A DNA stretch of 64,000 nt from Pseudomonas protegens CHA0 (lineage in GTDB: Bacteria > Pseudomonadota > Gammaproteobacteria > Pseudomonadales > Pseudomonadaceae), in contig NC_021237.1 in assembly GCF_000397205.1 (NCBI RefSeq), positions 3,597,001-3,661,000 on the forward strand, written 5' to 3'. The notes under the pieces are model-generated. The model was not told where the DNA came from and searched no databases. It worked only from the letters and a program-made list of their open reading frames with translations. Below are positions 27,626 to 36,185 of the stretch, piece after piece. The position numbers were made by a program, and so were the translations under genes. Within the stretch, counting starts at the first letter, position 1; the number at the start of each line of letters is the position of its first letter.

Positions 27626-28429
27626 TTGAGTAACCTGTTCAGGGAAGTGGGCCTGCATGCCGGCCTGGGCCGCACCCTCACATTGATCGGCAATCCACGC
27701 TTCTGGAAACAGCTGATCCTGCTGCTGCACCAGGCTACGCCGTTCGACAACGCCCTGGCGATCTTCTACCCGCTGGACGGCCCGCCCCGGGCCCTGGAGG
27801 AATATGACGCCGAACCCAGCAGCAAGCCGGCGTCCATGCTCACCTACCTCAACGGCCTGTACCTGCTGGACCCCTTCTTCCAGGCCTGTCGCGAAGGCTA
27901 CCCCAGCGGCCTGTACCGCCTGGAAGAAGTGGCCCCGGACCATTTTCGCCAGAGCGAATACTTTCTCAGCTACTTCCACGACAACGTCCTGGAAGACGAA
28001 GTGCAGTTGATTCTGCAACTGCCCGAGGCTGGCACCCTGTCGCTTTCCCTGGGCAGCCAGCGCGTCTTCAGCCACGACGAGATCGGCCTGCTCACCACCT
28101 TTTCAGCCTGGGTACTGCCGCTGATGGAGCAGCACTGGCAACACAGCCAGGCCCGCCCCCAAGGCCCTGCGCCCCAGGAAATGGCCAGCCAGATCCGCGA
28201 CGCCCTGAGCCATTTCGGCAGCGCCGTACTTTCGGAGCGGGAGCTGGAGATAGCCCGCCTGATCCTCCGGGGATTTTCTTCAAAGGCCATGGCGGAACGG
28301 CTGAAGATCTCGCCGGACACCATCAAGGTCCACCGCCGCCACCTCTACGCCAAGCTGGATATCTCCAGCCAGCCGGAGCTGTTCTCGCTGTTTATCCAAT
28401 CCCTGGGGCACGACCTGGAAAATCCGTGA
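27626..28429 (+). CDS. LuxR-type transcriptional regulator
   Basis: The frame starts with TTG 27626, supported by GGAG 8 bases upstream. The 267-residue protein has an N-terminal region without a recognised ligand domain and a C-terminal LuxR HTH (LSERELEIARLILRGFSSKAMAERLKISPDTIKVHRRHLYAKL). It is divergent from the permease-peptidase operon (204-bp gap) and is its likely regulator. No autoinducer-binding signature (WxxxY) was identified. Confidence 0.88.
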   Translation: MSNLFREVGLHAGLGRTLTLIGNPRFWKQLILLLHQATPFDNALAIFYPLDGPPRALEEYDAEPSSKPASMLTYLNGLYLLDPFFQACREGYPSGLYRLEEVAPDHFRQSEYFLSYFHDNVLEDEVQLILQLPEAGTLSLSLGSQRVFSHDEIGLLTTFSAWVLPLMEQHWQHSQARPQGPAPQEMASQIRDALSHFGSAVLSERELEIARLILRGFSSKAMAERLKISPDTIKVHRRHLYAKLDISSQPELFSLFIQSLGHDLENP

Positions 28430-28493
28430 TTGCCGGTCTGCCAGCGGCCATCCGCCGCCCGTCATCCGCTACCTGCTATCTGCTATCTGCTAT

Positions 28494-28680
28494 CGGTAGG
28501 AGCTGGCTTGCCAGCGAAGGCGCCCTCAAGTTCGACGCATGCCTTACGGCCTTCTTCGCCGGCAAGCCGGCTCCTACAGACGAAGGCGCACTCAAGAGCG
28601 GCGCATGCCTTGCGGCCTTCTTCGCCGGCAAGCCGGCTCCTACAGGCGAAGGCGCACTCAAGAGCGGCGCATGCCTTGCG
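28494..28680. repeat. Array of three REP elements with a 66-bp tandem repeat
   Basis: REP cores lie at 28496-28523 (GTAGGAGCTGGCTTGCCAGC...) and, inverted, at 28551-28577 and 28617-28643. The last two sit in near-identical 66-bp units (period from 28551 to 28617), and the first half of the unit recurs diverged before them. Such REP clusters are dispersed non-coding elements in Pseudomonas. The stretch 28430-28722 holds no real gene. Confidence 0.85.
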
Positions 28681-28681
28681 G

Positions 28682-28710
28682 TGCGGCCGCCGGCAACGAC
28701 GGCGGCCGCA
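28682..28710 (-). terminator. 10-bp GC hairpin after the FeaR-like gene
   Basis: TGCGGCCGCC (28682-28691) and GGCGGCCGCA (28701-28710) are perfect complements with a 9-base loop, 12 bases beyond the FeaR-like stop. There is no T-run on either side, so it may stabilise 3' ends rather than terminate by itself. Confidence 0.5.
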
Positions 28711-28722
28711 AGGGCCATGCCG

Positions 28723-29661
28723 TCAGGCGTTCAGGGACCGGGCGCGGAAATCCCGGGGCGATTGTTCGAAATGCTTCTTGAAGGTGCGGCTGAAATGCGC
28801 CGAATCGGTGAAGCCCCATTTGAAGGCAATGTCGGTGATGGATTCGTTGCGCAGGTGCGGATTGCTCAGGTCCGCGGCGCTGCGCTTGAGCCGCGAGCGC
28901 TGGATGAAGCGGCAAACGCTGTCCCCCTGCTCCTCGAACAGCCGGTACAGCTGGCGCACCGAGATATTCAGCTGGCCGGCCAGTGATACAGGAGTCAGGC
29001 CCGGCTCATTGAGGGACTGGCTGATCAACTGCCGCGCCTGATCACGCAGGCATCCGCCATGCAGGCCCTCCTCAAAGCCATCCAGGCTGTTGACGGTCTG
29101 GCGCAAGGTCGGACCGAGCAAGGCAATCAGGGCTTCCTGCAAGGCCTGCCCTTCCTGCTGGGCCGCACAACCCTGCAATTCGCCGGCGCAGATCTGCTCC
29201 ACCAGCAAACGCATCAGGCGCCCGCTGGCGCAATTTTGCGACAGCTTGCCGAACTTGCGCTGCTGGGCCGGCAGGTGACGGTAGACCTCCTCCCGGCACA
29301 GATGGAACGAAGCATGCTCGATCAGGCCATGGGGCACGATCTCGCAGGCTCCGGCGGAGTCCAGCAGCGCCATGTCCCCCGGGGCCAGTTCGACACTTTC
29401 GCCGCCCTGGCTCAAGCGCGCATGGCCGCTGCGCTGGATGATGAGGAAGCAATGGCGATCGTCCTCATGATCGACCTTGGTGCTCTGGCGGGAGATCAGC
29501 CCGGCGTTGGTGCGGATCTGCGCCACCTCCAGCCCGGCGTAATCCTGCATGCCCACTTCACCAATGAACAAGGCGGGATTGCGCGCCGGACGGGCATCGA
29601 ATCGACCGCAGACGCCCTGCAGGGCGCCCACCCAGGAACTGAAACTATGCGAAGCAAGCAC
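28723..29661 (-). CDS. AraC-family regulator, FeaR-like
   Basis: The GTG start at 29661 is decided by GGAGG 6 bases upstream; 312 residues. An AraC-binding-like N-terminal domain (HCFLIIQRSGHARLSQGGESVELAPGD split over the fold) is followed by the double helix-turn-helix (GLTPVSLAGQLNISVRQLYRLF; SITDIAFKWGFTDSAHFSRTFKKHF). Length and N-terminal HSFSSWVGALQGVCGRF resemble FeaR, which activates phenylacetaldehyde dehydrogenase in phenylethylamine use. A FeaB-like gene lies upstream on the same strand, supporting this. Confidence 0.82.
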   Translation of the reverse strand: MLASHSFSSWVGALQGVCGRFDARPARNPALFIGEVGMQDYAGLEVAQIRTNAGLISRQSTKVDHEDDRHCFLIIQRSGHARLSQGGESVELAPGDMALLDSAGACEIVPHGLIEHASFHLCREEVYRHLPAQQRKFGKLSQNCASGRLMRLLVEQICAGELQGCAAQQEGQALQEALIALLGPTLRQTVNSLDGFEEGLHGGCLRDQARQLISQSLNEPGLTPVSLAGQLNISVRQLYRLFEEQGDSVCRFIQRSRLKRSAADLSNPHLRNESITDIAFKWGFTDSAHFSRTFKKHFEQSPRDFRARSLNA

Positions 29662-29810
29662 TGTGCACCTCCAGAAGCCGGTTCCAACCGCCTTTGTTGT
29701 TATGGCGATATCATTAACATGTTATCTATTTGCCAGGCAAGGCGCCTGACAGCATGGATAGTCTGTTATGGCTTAAGCAGGCTGTATGCCAGCGCTTACG
29801 GTTATGTCCC

Positions 29811-30404
29811 TCAGAAATCTCGCAGTAGCTTGTACAACTCAGTGAAGCTGCCCAGTAGCGCCGCCCGCTGTTCAGCGCTCAAGCGGATATAGCGGCGGAA
29901 CCCGGGCAGGCGGTTGACCACTTCGCTGGCGCCGAAATGCTCCAGGTGCACCTGCCAGCCCTGGGCATCGCGCCGCAATTCCAGGTGTTTGAAATCCAGG
30001 GGCAACAGGTGCTCCAGCAAGCGCTGGTCACTGCACAGGCGCTGCAGCAGCGGCGCCCATTCAGCGTCCTCCCCCGTGAGCAGCCGAGCTGCGACGCCCT
30101 GGCGGCGGATCGTGCCAGTGTGACGCAGACGGATCCGCGCCTGCCGGGCCGTGTCACAAGGCACCGGCAGGCGCCACTCACAGGCCACGATATGCATCAG
30201 GAACTGCGCCTGGGCGCGCTCTTGCACCTCGAACCTCAAACCGTTTTGCGGGCAATGAAAACCGCCCTGCACCTGGCTCCGTGGAGTGAAATCGAGCCCC
30301 GCCAGATCCCGACGCAACTGCCCCAGGGTCAGCCCCGGGCGATAGCCCGATGGCGCGCGGTTCCACAGTTCAAAGAGGTTTTGCCGCCAGCTTGAAAGAT
30401 TCAT
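29811..30404 (-). CDS. DUF3156-type protein
   Basis: This 197-residue soluble protein has no signal peptide. It is rich in Arg and Leu and ends in SFTELYKLLRDF. I recognise it as probable DUF3156, a family of unknown function found beside amino acid permeases in Pseudomonas. Its start overlaps the end of the APC permease by 35 bases, so it is translated from the same mRNA. Nothing further about its role can be seen. Confidence 0.7.
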   Translation of the reverse strand: MNLSSWRQNLFELWNRAPSGYRPGLTLGQLRRDLAGLDFTPRSQVQGGFHCPQNGLRFEVQERAQAQFLMHIVACEWRLPVPCDTARQARIRLRHTGTIRRQGVAARLLTGEDAEWAPLLQRLCSDQRLLEHLLPLDFKHLELRRDAQGWQVHLEHFGASEVVNRLPGFRRYIRLSAEQRAALLGSFTELYKLLRDF

Positions 30405-31890
30405 CAGGCGCGCTCTCCCGTAGGTTATGGGCGGTATCCGGATTCAGGCCCAGCGCCTGTTCCAGCACCTCCTCCACCGGCACCGGGCGAAACGGATTGA
30501 CCTTCTGCACCAGCAGGGTCCAGACCAGCGCATAGATCGCGGTCAGGCCCAGCATGCTGCCGAAAGGCACATAGATGTCCCGCGGATTCATGCCCGGCGG
30601 CGTGATGAACCACATGCCCAGCAGGATGCCCACCGAAGACAGGATCTGCGGCAGCGGAAACCACGGCGACTTGTAGGCCCGGGGCAGGTCCGGCCGGCGA
30701 ATGCGCAGCATCACCACTGACAGGGTGACCAGCAGATAGGCAGTGCTCCAGGCACAGACCGCCGCCAACACCAGGTGCATGATGCTGTCGGTGCTGCCCC
30801 CCAGCCACCAGGCATGCAGGCAGGGAATCAGCACGGCTACGGCAATGCACAGCAACGGCGTCTTGAAGCGCGGGTGCAGGTAAGTGAAGACCTTCGGCAA
30901 CGCCCCATCCAGAGCCATGCCGTAAAGGATCCGCGGCAAGCCGGCCATCAGCGTGTTGATGGTGGCGGCGCCGGCGAACAGCAGGCCGATGCCCAGCCAG
31001 ATACGGCCGAAGGGCCCCATGATCTGCTCGGCAAAATGCGGAATGGCCATGGGCGTATCCAGCAGGTGCACGCTGCCATCCTCGCTCAGGGCGATGTTTT
31101 CCACTTGGCGCTTCATCGCCGCGCCATAGATGAACATGCACACCGCTACCCCCACCAGCCCCAGGGCCATGGCCCGGGGAATGGTCTTGGCGGCCTTGCG
31201 CACATCCGGCGTCAGGGGCGTGACGAATTCACAGCCGACGAACATGAACATGGCCATGCCCACCAGGGACAGGATGGTCGGCAGGTCGGTACCCACCATC
31301 GAGGCGCCGAACCAGCCATCGAGCTGCACCGCCGGTGCCTTGAGCACCCCGAGCACGCCAAAGATGATCAGGGTGGTCCACATGCCGAAGGTCAGGATCA
31401 CCTCGGCACGGCTGAAGGCGGTGATGCCCACGGCGTTCAGCGCACCGAAGAACAGCACCAGCCCCACCCCCACCAGCCAGGCACTGCCGCTCTGCTCCAG
31501 CAGGGTGTTGAGGGACTCGAAGTTAACCAGGGCCATGACTCCACTGAGAATGGTCTCCGCGGTACCGGCGAACACGTGCACGATCAGGTAGGCGGACAAG
31601 GTCCCGGTGATGGCGAAAAAACGCCCCAGGCCACAGGCCAGATAGTCATAGACCGAACCGTTGGTGGGCAGCAGGCAGGCCGCTTCGGCGAAGGTGGTGG
31701 ATTGCGCCAGCATCATCACCAGGGCGATCACCATCGCCATGGCAAAGGCGCCGCCGCCGATACCAAAGCCCGTGGTGGCCGTGAGGATCACCGGGCTGGC
31801 CATGATCAAGCCCACGGCACTGGCCAGGGCCGTGGGAAAGCCGACTACACCTTGATCCAGGTGGCGACTGAGTCTGTCGTTGAGCGACAT
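30370..31890 (-). CDS. APC-superfamily permease, probable amine or amino acid uptake
   Basis: ATG 31890 is preferred, with GAGG 9 bases upstream; ATG 31911 is an in-frame alternative. It has 506 residues and about 12 hydrophobic segments, with APC-family features (GLIMASPVILTATTGFGIGG; PTNGSVYDYLACGLGRF; GCEFVTPLTPDVRKAAKTIPRA in parts). It lies between the FeaB-like dehydrogenase and the FeaR-like regulator, so uptake of an aromatic or aliphatic monoamine is a reasonable guess. Confidence 0.85.
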   Translation of the reverse strand: MSLNDRLSRHLDQGVVGFPTALASAVGLIMASPVILTATTGFGIGGGAFAMAMVIALVMMLAQSTTFAEAACLLPTNGSVYDYLACGLGRFFAITGTLSAYLIVHVFAGTAETILSGVMALVNFESLNTLLEQSGSAWLVGVGLVLFFGALNAVGITAFSRAEVILTFGMWTTLIIFGVLGVLKAPAVQLDGWFGASMVGTDLPTILSLVGMAMFMFVGCEFVTPLTPDVRKAAKTIPRAMALGLVGVAVCMFIYGAAMKRQVENIALSEDGSVHLLDTPMAIPHFAEQIMGPFGRIWLGIGLLFAGAATINTLMAGLPRILYGMALDGALPKVFTYLHPRFKTPLLCIAVAVLIPCLHAWWLGGSTDSIMHLVLAAVCAWSTAYLLVTLSVVMLRIRRPDLPRAYKSPWFPLPQILSSVGILLGMWFITPPGMNPRDIYVPFGSMLGLTAIYALVWTLLVQKVNPFRPVPVEEVLEQALGLNPDTAHNLRESAPDESFKLAAKPL

Positions 31891-32002
31891 GGTGGTAAAC
31901 CTCGAAAGCATGGGTTGATGATTGTTGTTCTAGGCATTTCAAGGGCACGCCTGATGGCGGAGTGCTTGGCTGTCTGACGCAGCTGTCTTCATGTTCACAC
32001 CC

Positions 32003-32135
32003 TGTAGGAGCTGGCTCGCCACGAAGGCGTCGGCAAGATCACCGCCCAATCCAGGGGCCTCTTCGTCGGCCAGCCGGCTCCTACAGTAAACCGGTTGGCC
32101 CTGCCCCCGCAGGGGCCGGCTGGCCGGCGAAGGCG
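32003..32135. repeat. Three REP elements between the permease and FeaB-like genes
   Basis: Cores lie at about 32003-32033 (TGTAGGAGCTGGCTCGCC), inverted at 32060-32087 (CTTCGTCGGCCAGCCGGCTCC) and direct at 32107-32135. The 31891-32141 gap has no gene; readthrough RNA would fold into stable hairpins that could reduce permease expression relative to the dehydrogenase. Confidence 0.75.
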
Positions 32136-32141
32136 TTCGGC

Positions 32142-33629
32142 TCAATAAGCGATGCACACCGACTTGTTCTCGGTGTAGGCCTCGATGGCCGCATGGCCCA
32201 TCTCGCGACCGATGCCCGACTGCTTGTAGCCACCGAAGGGCATCGACGGGTCCAGCATGTTGTGGGTGTTGACCCAGACAGTGCCGGCCTTGATCTGCGG
32301 AATCAGCTGCATGACCCGCCCCAGGTCATTGGACCAGATGCTCGCCCCCAGCCCGTACTGGTTGTCATTGGCCAGGCCCACCACTTCGTCCAGGGTGTCG
32401 AAGGGCGTGGCCACCACCACCGGGCCGAAGATTTCCTCGCGCACCAGTTGCTGGTCGGCGTGCACATCGGCCACCACCGTCGGGCGCACATAGAAGCCCC
32501 GCTCGCCATGGGCGACACCGCCACAGAGCAGCCGGGCGCCCTCTTCGACTCCGCGCCGGACCATCTGCAGCACGCGCTTCTGCTGCTTGGCGGAAATCAG
32601 CGGATTGATCTGTGCCTGCTCGTCCAGCCCCGGCCCGATGCTCAGAGACCCGGCAATGGCCACCAGGCGCTCCAGCACCTCGTTATAGATGCGGCGCTGG
32701 ATGTACAGCCGCGAACCCGCCGTGCACACCTGCCCCTGGTTGAAGAAGATCGCCCCGGCGGCGCCGGCGGCGGCGGTCTGCGGGTCGCAGTCGTCAAGCA
32801 CGATCACCGGCGATTTGCCACCCAGCTCCAGGGAAAAACGGGTCATGTTGTCCACCGCGGCATGGCCGATCAGCTTGCCCACCTGGGTCGAGCCGGTGAA
32901 CGCCAGCTTGTCGATTCCCGAATGCGCGGCCAGGGCCGCGCCGGCCTGGGCGCCACTGCCGGTGACCACGTTGACCACCCCGGGGGCGATCCCCGCTTCC
33001 AGGCACAACTGGCCCAGGCGCAACGCGGTCAGCGGGGTTTCGTCCGCCGGCTTGAGCACCACGGTGCAGCCACAGGCCAGGGCCGGAACGATTTTCCAGA
33101 TGGCCATCAGCAGCGGGAAGTTCCACGGCACGATGGCCCCCACCACGCCCACCGGCTCCGGCACGGTGTAGGCCCGGTACTGCGCCCCGGGCACTGCGGC
33201 GATGGAAACATCCAGGCTCTTGCCCTCGATCTTGGTGGCCCAGCCAGCCATGTAGCGGGTGAACTCTGCGGCCGCTCCCACCTCCAGGGCCCGGGCCAGG
33301 TGGATCGACTGGCCGTTGTTGAGGGTTTCCAACTGCGCCAGTTCCTCGCCATTGGCTTCCAGCAGGTCCGCCAGCTTCAGCAGCAGGCGCTCGCGGTCGG
33401 CGGGGCGCTGCGCCTTCCAGCTACCCTCGAAGGCCCGACGTGCGGCGCTCACCGCCAGGTCGATATCGGCCTGGGCAGCTGCCGCGACCTCGGCCAATTG
33501 TTCGCCACTGGCGGGGTTGTACACCGCCATCCGCTCACCGCTGAGGGCCGGCTGGCTGTGACCGTCGATCAGCAGGCCATGCTGACTGTCTATGAATGCA
33601 GCGACACGTGGGTCGATGGCAACGCTCAT
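32142..33629 (-). CDS. feaB: Aldehyde dehydrogenase, phenylacetaldehyde dehydrogenase (FeaB)-like
   Basis: 495 residues; ATG 33629 has GAGG 7 bases upstream. The NAD-dependent ALDH motifs are intact: SLELGGKSPVIV with E268 and the catalytic C302 in NQGQVCTAGSRL. The residue count fits FeaB/PadA, which oxidises phenylacetaldehyde to phenylacetate. A FeaR-like regulator downstream supports that substrate, but related ALDHs act on other amine-derived aldehydes. Confidence 0.85.
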   Translation of the reverse strand: MSVAIDPRVAAFIDSQHGLLIDGHSQPALSGERMAVYNPASGEQLAEVAAAAQADIDLAVSAARRAFEGSWKAQRPADRERLLLKLADLLEANGEELAQLETLNNGQSIHLARALEVGAAAEFTRYMAGWATKIEGKSLDVSIAAVPGAQYRAYTVPEPVGVVGAIVPWNFPLLMAIWKIVPALACGCTVVLKPADETPLTALRLGQLCLEAGIAPGVVNVVTGSGAQAGAALAAHSGIDKLAFTGSTQVGKLIGHAAVDNMTRFSLELGGKSPVIVLDDCDPQTAAAGAAGAIFFNQGQVCTAGSRLYIQRRIYNEVLERLVAIAGSLSIGPGLDEQAQINPLISAKQQKRVLQMVRRGVEEGARLLCGGVAHGERGFYVRPTVVADVHADQQLVREEIFGPVVVATPFDTLDEVVGLANDNQYGLGASIWSNDLGRVMQLIPQIKAGTVWVNTHNMLDPSMPFGGYKQSGIGREMGHAAIEAYTENKSVCIAY

Positions 33630-33913
33630 CTTGAATCCTCGCAGGTAGACCTAGTTCGAGATGGACTTTGAGCGCAAAGACGCACGCCGTCTTGACCCTG
33701 GCTGCCGCGAAACTTGGCCCTGGCTGCCAGCCCCGCCAGGGCCTTCGCTGGCAAGCCAGCCCCTGCAGGTGCGCGCCATTTACCAGCGAACAGGCCCGCA
33801 AACCCGCCACTGGCAGCCTGGGTCAAGTGCCCTGGCACACAGAGGCAAGCCAGGGGCGCATAAATGACGCACTAATATCTCCACGCTGTCCGTGCGTTAT
33901 CAGGAGACTCAAC
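33630..33913. other. Divergent intergenic region with one REP element
   Basis: This is the control region between the FeaB-like gene (minus) and the transaminase (plus). It contains one REP-like element at 33741-33769 (CTTCGCTGGCAAGCCAGCCCC) and no credible gene. No clear sigma-54 or other operator was recognised. Confidence 0.5.
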
Positions 33914-35248
33914 GTGAGCGAACCAAGCCGTTTCTGGCACCCCATGCTGCACCCCAACGAAATGAAGCAACGCGAGCCGATCCGCATCGTCCGTGGCGAC
34001 GGCTGCTATGTGTATGACGACAAGGGCCACCAGCTGGTGGATGGCGTTGCCGGGTTGTGGAACGTCAACGTCGGCCACAACCGCAAGGAAGTGAAGGCGG
34101 CGATCACCGCGCAACTTGATGAACTGGAATACTTCCAGCTGTTCGACGGGGTCAGCCATCCCCGGGCTGAAGAACTGTCGCGGGTGGTGATGAACCTGCT
34201 GGAACCCGAGGACATGCGCCGGGTGGCCTTCAGCTCCGGCGGCTCGGACGCCATCGAAAGCGCTTTGAAGCTGGCCCGCCAGTACTGGAAGCTCGAAGGC
34301 CAGGCCGACCGCACCAAGTTCATTTCCCTGCGCCAGGGCTACCACGGCACCCACTTCGGCGGCGCCTCGGTCAACGGCAACACGGTGTTCCGCCGCAACT
34401 ACGAGCCGCTGCTGCCGGGCTGCTACCACATCGATACCCCCTGGCTGTACCGCAACCCCTACAGCCAGGACCCGGAAGAGCTGGGCAAGATCTGCGCCGA
34501 CCTGCTGGAGCGGGAAATCCAGTTCCAGAGCCCGGACACCGTCGCCGCCTTCATTGCCGAGCCGATCCAGGGCGCTGGCGGCGTGATAGTGCCACCGGCC
34601 AACTACTGGCCGCTGATCCGCGAAGTCTGCGACAAGTACGGCGTATTGCTGATCGCCGACGAAGTGGTCACCGGCTTCGGTCGCAGCGGTTCGATGTTCG
34701 GCAGCCGCCTGTGGGGCGTCAAGCCCGACATCATGTGCCTGGCCAAGGGCATCACCTCGGGCTACATCCCCCTGGGCGCCACGGTGGTCAACCGGCGCAT
34801 CGAAGAAGCCTTCGAAAAGAACGCCAACTTCACCGGGGCCATCATGCATGGCTACACCTACTCCGGGCACCCGGTAGCCTGCGCCGCCGCCCTGGCGTGC
34901 CTGGACATCGTGGTCAAGGAGGACCTGCCGGCCAACGCCGCGAAAATGGGCGACTACATGCTCGACAAGCTGCAGCCCTTCGTCGAGCGCTTCGACACCG
35001 TCGGCGAAGTGCGCGGCAAGGGCCTGATGCTGGCGTTGGATCTTGTCGCGGACAAGAGCACCCGCGAACCCATCGACCCCATGAGCGGCTACGCCAATCA
35101 GGTGGCACAGATCGCCCGGGACAACGGGGTCATGGTGCGCCCGGTGGGCACCAAGATCATTCTCTCGCCGCCCCTGGTGATCCAGCAGGCACAGGCCGAT
35201 GCCATAGTCGACGCCCTGGCCGAAGGCTTGAGCAAGGCCCGCCGCTAA
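33914..35248 (+). CDS. Class III (omega) aminotransferase
   Basis: The GTG start at 33914 has AGGAG 8 bases upstream; 444 residues. PLP enzyme fold type I: SSGGSDAIESALKLARQYW, YHGTHFGGASVNG, D249 in LIADEVVTGFGR, and the PLP lysine K278 in CLAKGITSGYIPLGA. Family members transfer the amino group of amines or beta-amino acids to pyruvate. It is divergent from the FeaB-like dehydrogenase, which could take its aldehyde product. The substrate is inferred from context only. Confidence 0.88.
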   Translation: MSEPSRFWHPMLHPNEMKQREPIRIVRGDGCYVYDDKGHQLVDGVAGLWNVNVGHNRKEVKAAITAQLDELEYFQLFDGVSHPRAEELSRVVMNLLEPEDMRRVAFSSGGSDAIESALKLARQYWKLEGQADRTKFISLRQGYHGTHFGGASVNGNTVFRRNYEPLLPGCYHIDTPWLYRNPYSQDPEELGKICADLLEREIQFQSPDTVAAFIAEPIQGAGGVIVPPANYWPLIREVCDKYGVLLIADEVVTGFGRSGSMFGSRLWGVKPDIMCLAKGITSGYIPLGATVVNRRIEEAFEKNANFTGAIMHGYTYSGHPVACAAALACLDIVVKEDLPANAAKMGDYMLDKLQPFVERFDTVGEVRGKGLMLALDLVADKSTREPIDPMSGYANQVAQIARDNGVMVRPVGTKIILSPPLVIQQAQADAIVDALAEGLSKARR

Positions 35249-35256
35249 CCCCGGCA

Positions 35257-35293
35257 GCAAGCTGCGATCGAGGCAATCACGATCGCAGCTTGC
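35257..35293 (+). terminator. 14-bp perfect inverted repeat after the transaminase
   Basis: GCAAGCTGCGATCG (35257-35270) and CGATCGCAGCTTGC (35280-35293) pair completely around a 9-base loop, 8 bases after the stop. It has no T-run, so it is either a processing/attenuation hairpin or a dispersed repeat. Confidence 0.5.
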
Positions 35294-35423
35294 GGCGCTG
35301 GAGGCTTGCCAGGCACGCCCAGCAGGGTTTCACTGTGGCAGTCCGGGTTCCGGACAGGATCAATCCACGTCCTTGCGCCCCTTTCACCGAGCCACTGCCC
35401 CAGGTGCAGCCAGGAGCCATCCG

Positions 35424-36098
35424 ATGAACGCACCCGCCTCCCTGCCCGGCCCCCATGAACTGGGCCACCGCTGCATCGCCGCTTTCACCCGGGTAGTACC
35501 CGCCAGCCTCTGCGCCTTCTACCGCATCGATGCCCAACTGCAGGCCCGGGATTTTTCGCTGTACCGCATGCCGGAGCAGATGCACCAGGCCTACCTGCAG
35601 CACTTTCGCCACTACGACCCCCTGCAACCTCGTCACTGCGCCGCGGCGGGGCGCCCGGTGCTGTCTCTGCACATGGGCATGGCCCACCAGGGCCATCACG
35701 AGAGCGAGGTTTATCAGGGGTTCCTGCAGCGCCATGGGGTACTGGATGTGGTGGAAATCCTGGCCTGCGATGGCGAACGGCCGGTCGCCGGCCTGTCGCT
35801 GCTGCGCGACGTCGGGCTGGGGCACTTCAGCGTGGAGGAACTGGGCACCCTGCATGCCTTGCAAGGCCTGCTGGAGATTGCGGCCCTGGCGCCCTGGTCC
35901 CAGGTCGATGAGCGCCTGTCGGGCCTGACACCCCGGGAGCGGGAAATCGCCTGGCTGCTGCGCGACGGCGCAGACAACAAGACCATCGCCCGGCGCCTGG
36001 ACCTGGGCCTGCCCACGGTCAAGACCCACTTGATCAACCTGTTCCGCAAGGTCGGCGCCAGTAACCGTACGGAGCTGGTCAGAGCGCTGTTCCTGTAA
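35424..36098 (+). CDS. LuxR-type transcriptional regulator
   Basis: ATG 35424 has AGGAG 7 bases upstream; 224 residues. A roughly 150-residue N-terminal domain (FYRIDAQLQARDFSLYRMPEQMHQ) of unknown ligand is followed by a LuxR HTH (LTPREREIAWLLRDGADNKTIARRLDLGLPTVKTHLINLFRKVG). It is placed first in a plus-strand run with the MoaF-like, aminotransferase and SDR genes (87-bp gap to the next), so it probably controls them. Confidence 0.87.
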   Translation: MNAPASLPGPHELGHRCIAAFTRVVPASLCAFYRIDAQLQARDFSLYRMPEQMHQAYLQHFRHYDPLQPRHCAAAGRPVLSLHMGMAHQGHHESEVYQGFLQRHGVLDVVEILACDGERPVAGLSLLRDVGLGHFSVEELGTLHALQGLLEIAALAPWSQVDERLSGLTPREREIAWLLRDGADNKTIARRLDLGLPTVKTHLINLFRKVGASNRTELVRALFL

Positions 36099-36185
36099 AG
36101 CCCGGGCACTTCAACCATAAGGTTGATGGGCAACCCGGGGCTGGCGGCCGAACATGCAGCTCTCCTTGCTGACAAGAGCCTTGCC

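Noticed and set aside
28426..28986. Plus-strand ORF encoding repeats FFAGKPAPTDEGALKSGACLA
   Set aside because: It is a translation of the REP array running into the antisense strand of the FeaR-like gene; it has no own ribosome site or family.
33820..33860. Sigma-54 promoter (TGGCAC) before the transaminase
   Set aside because: The -12 TTGC element at the right distance is missing.
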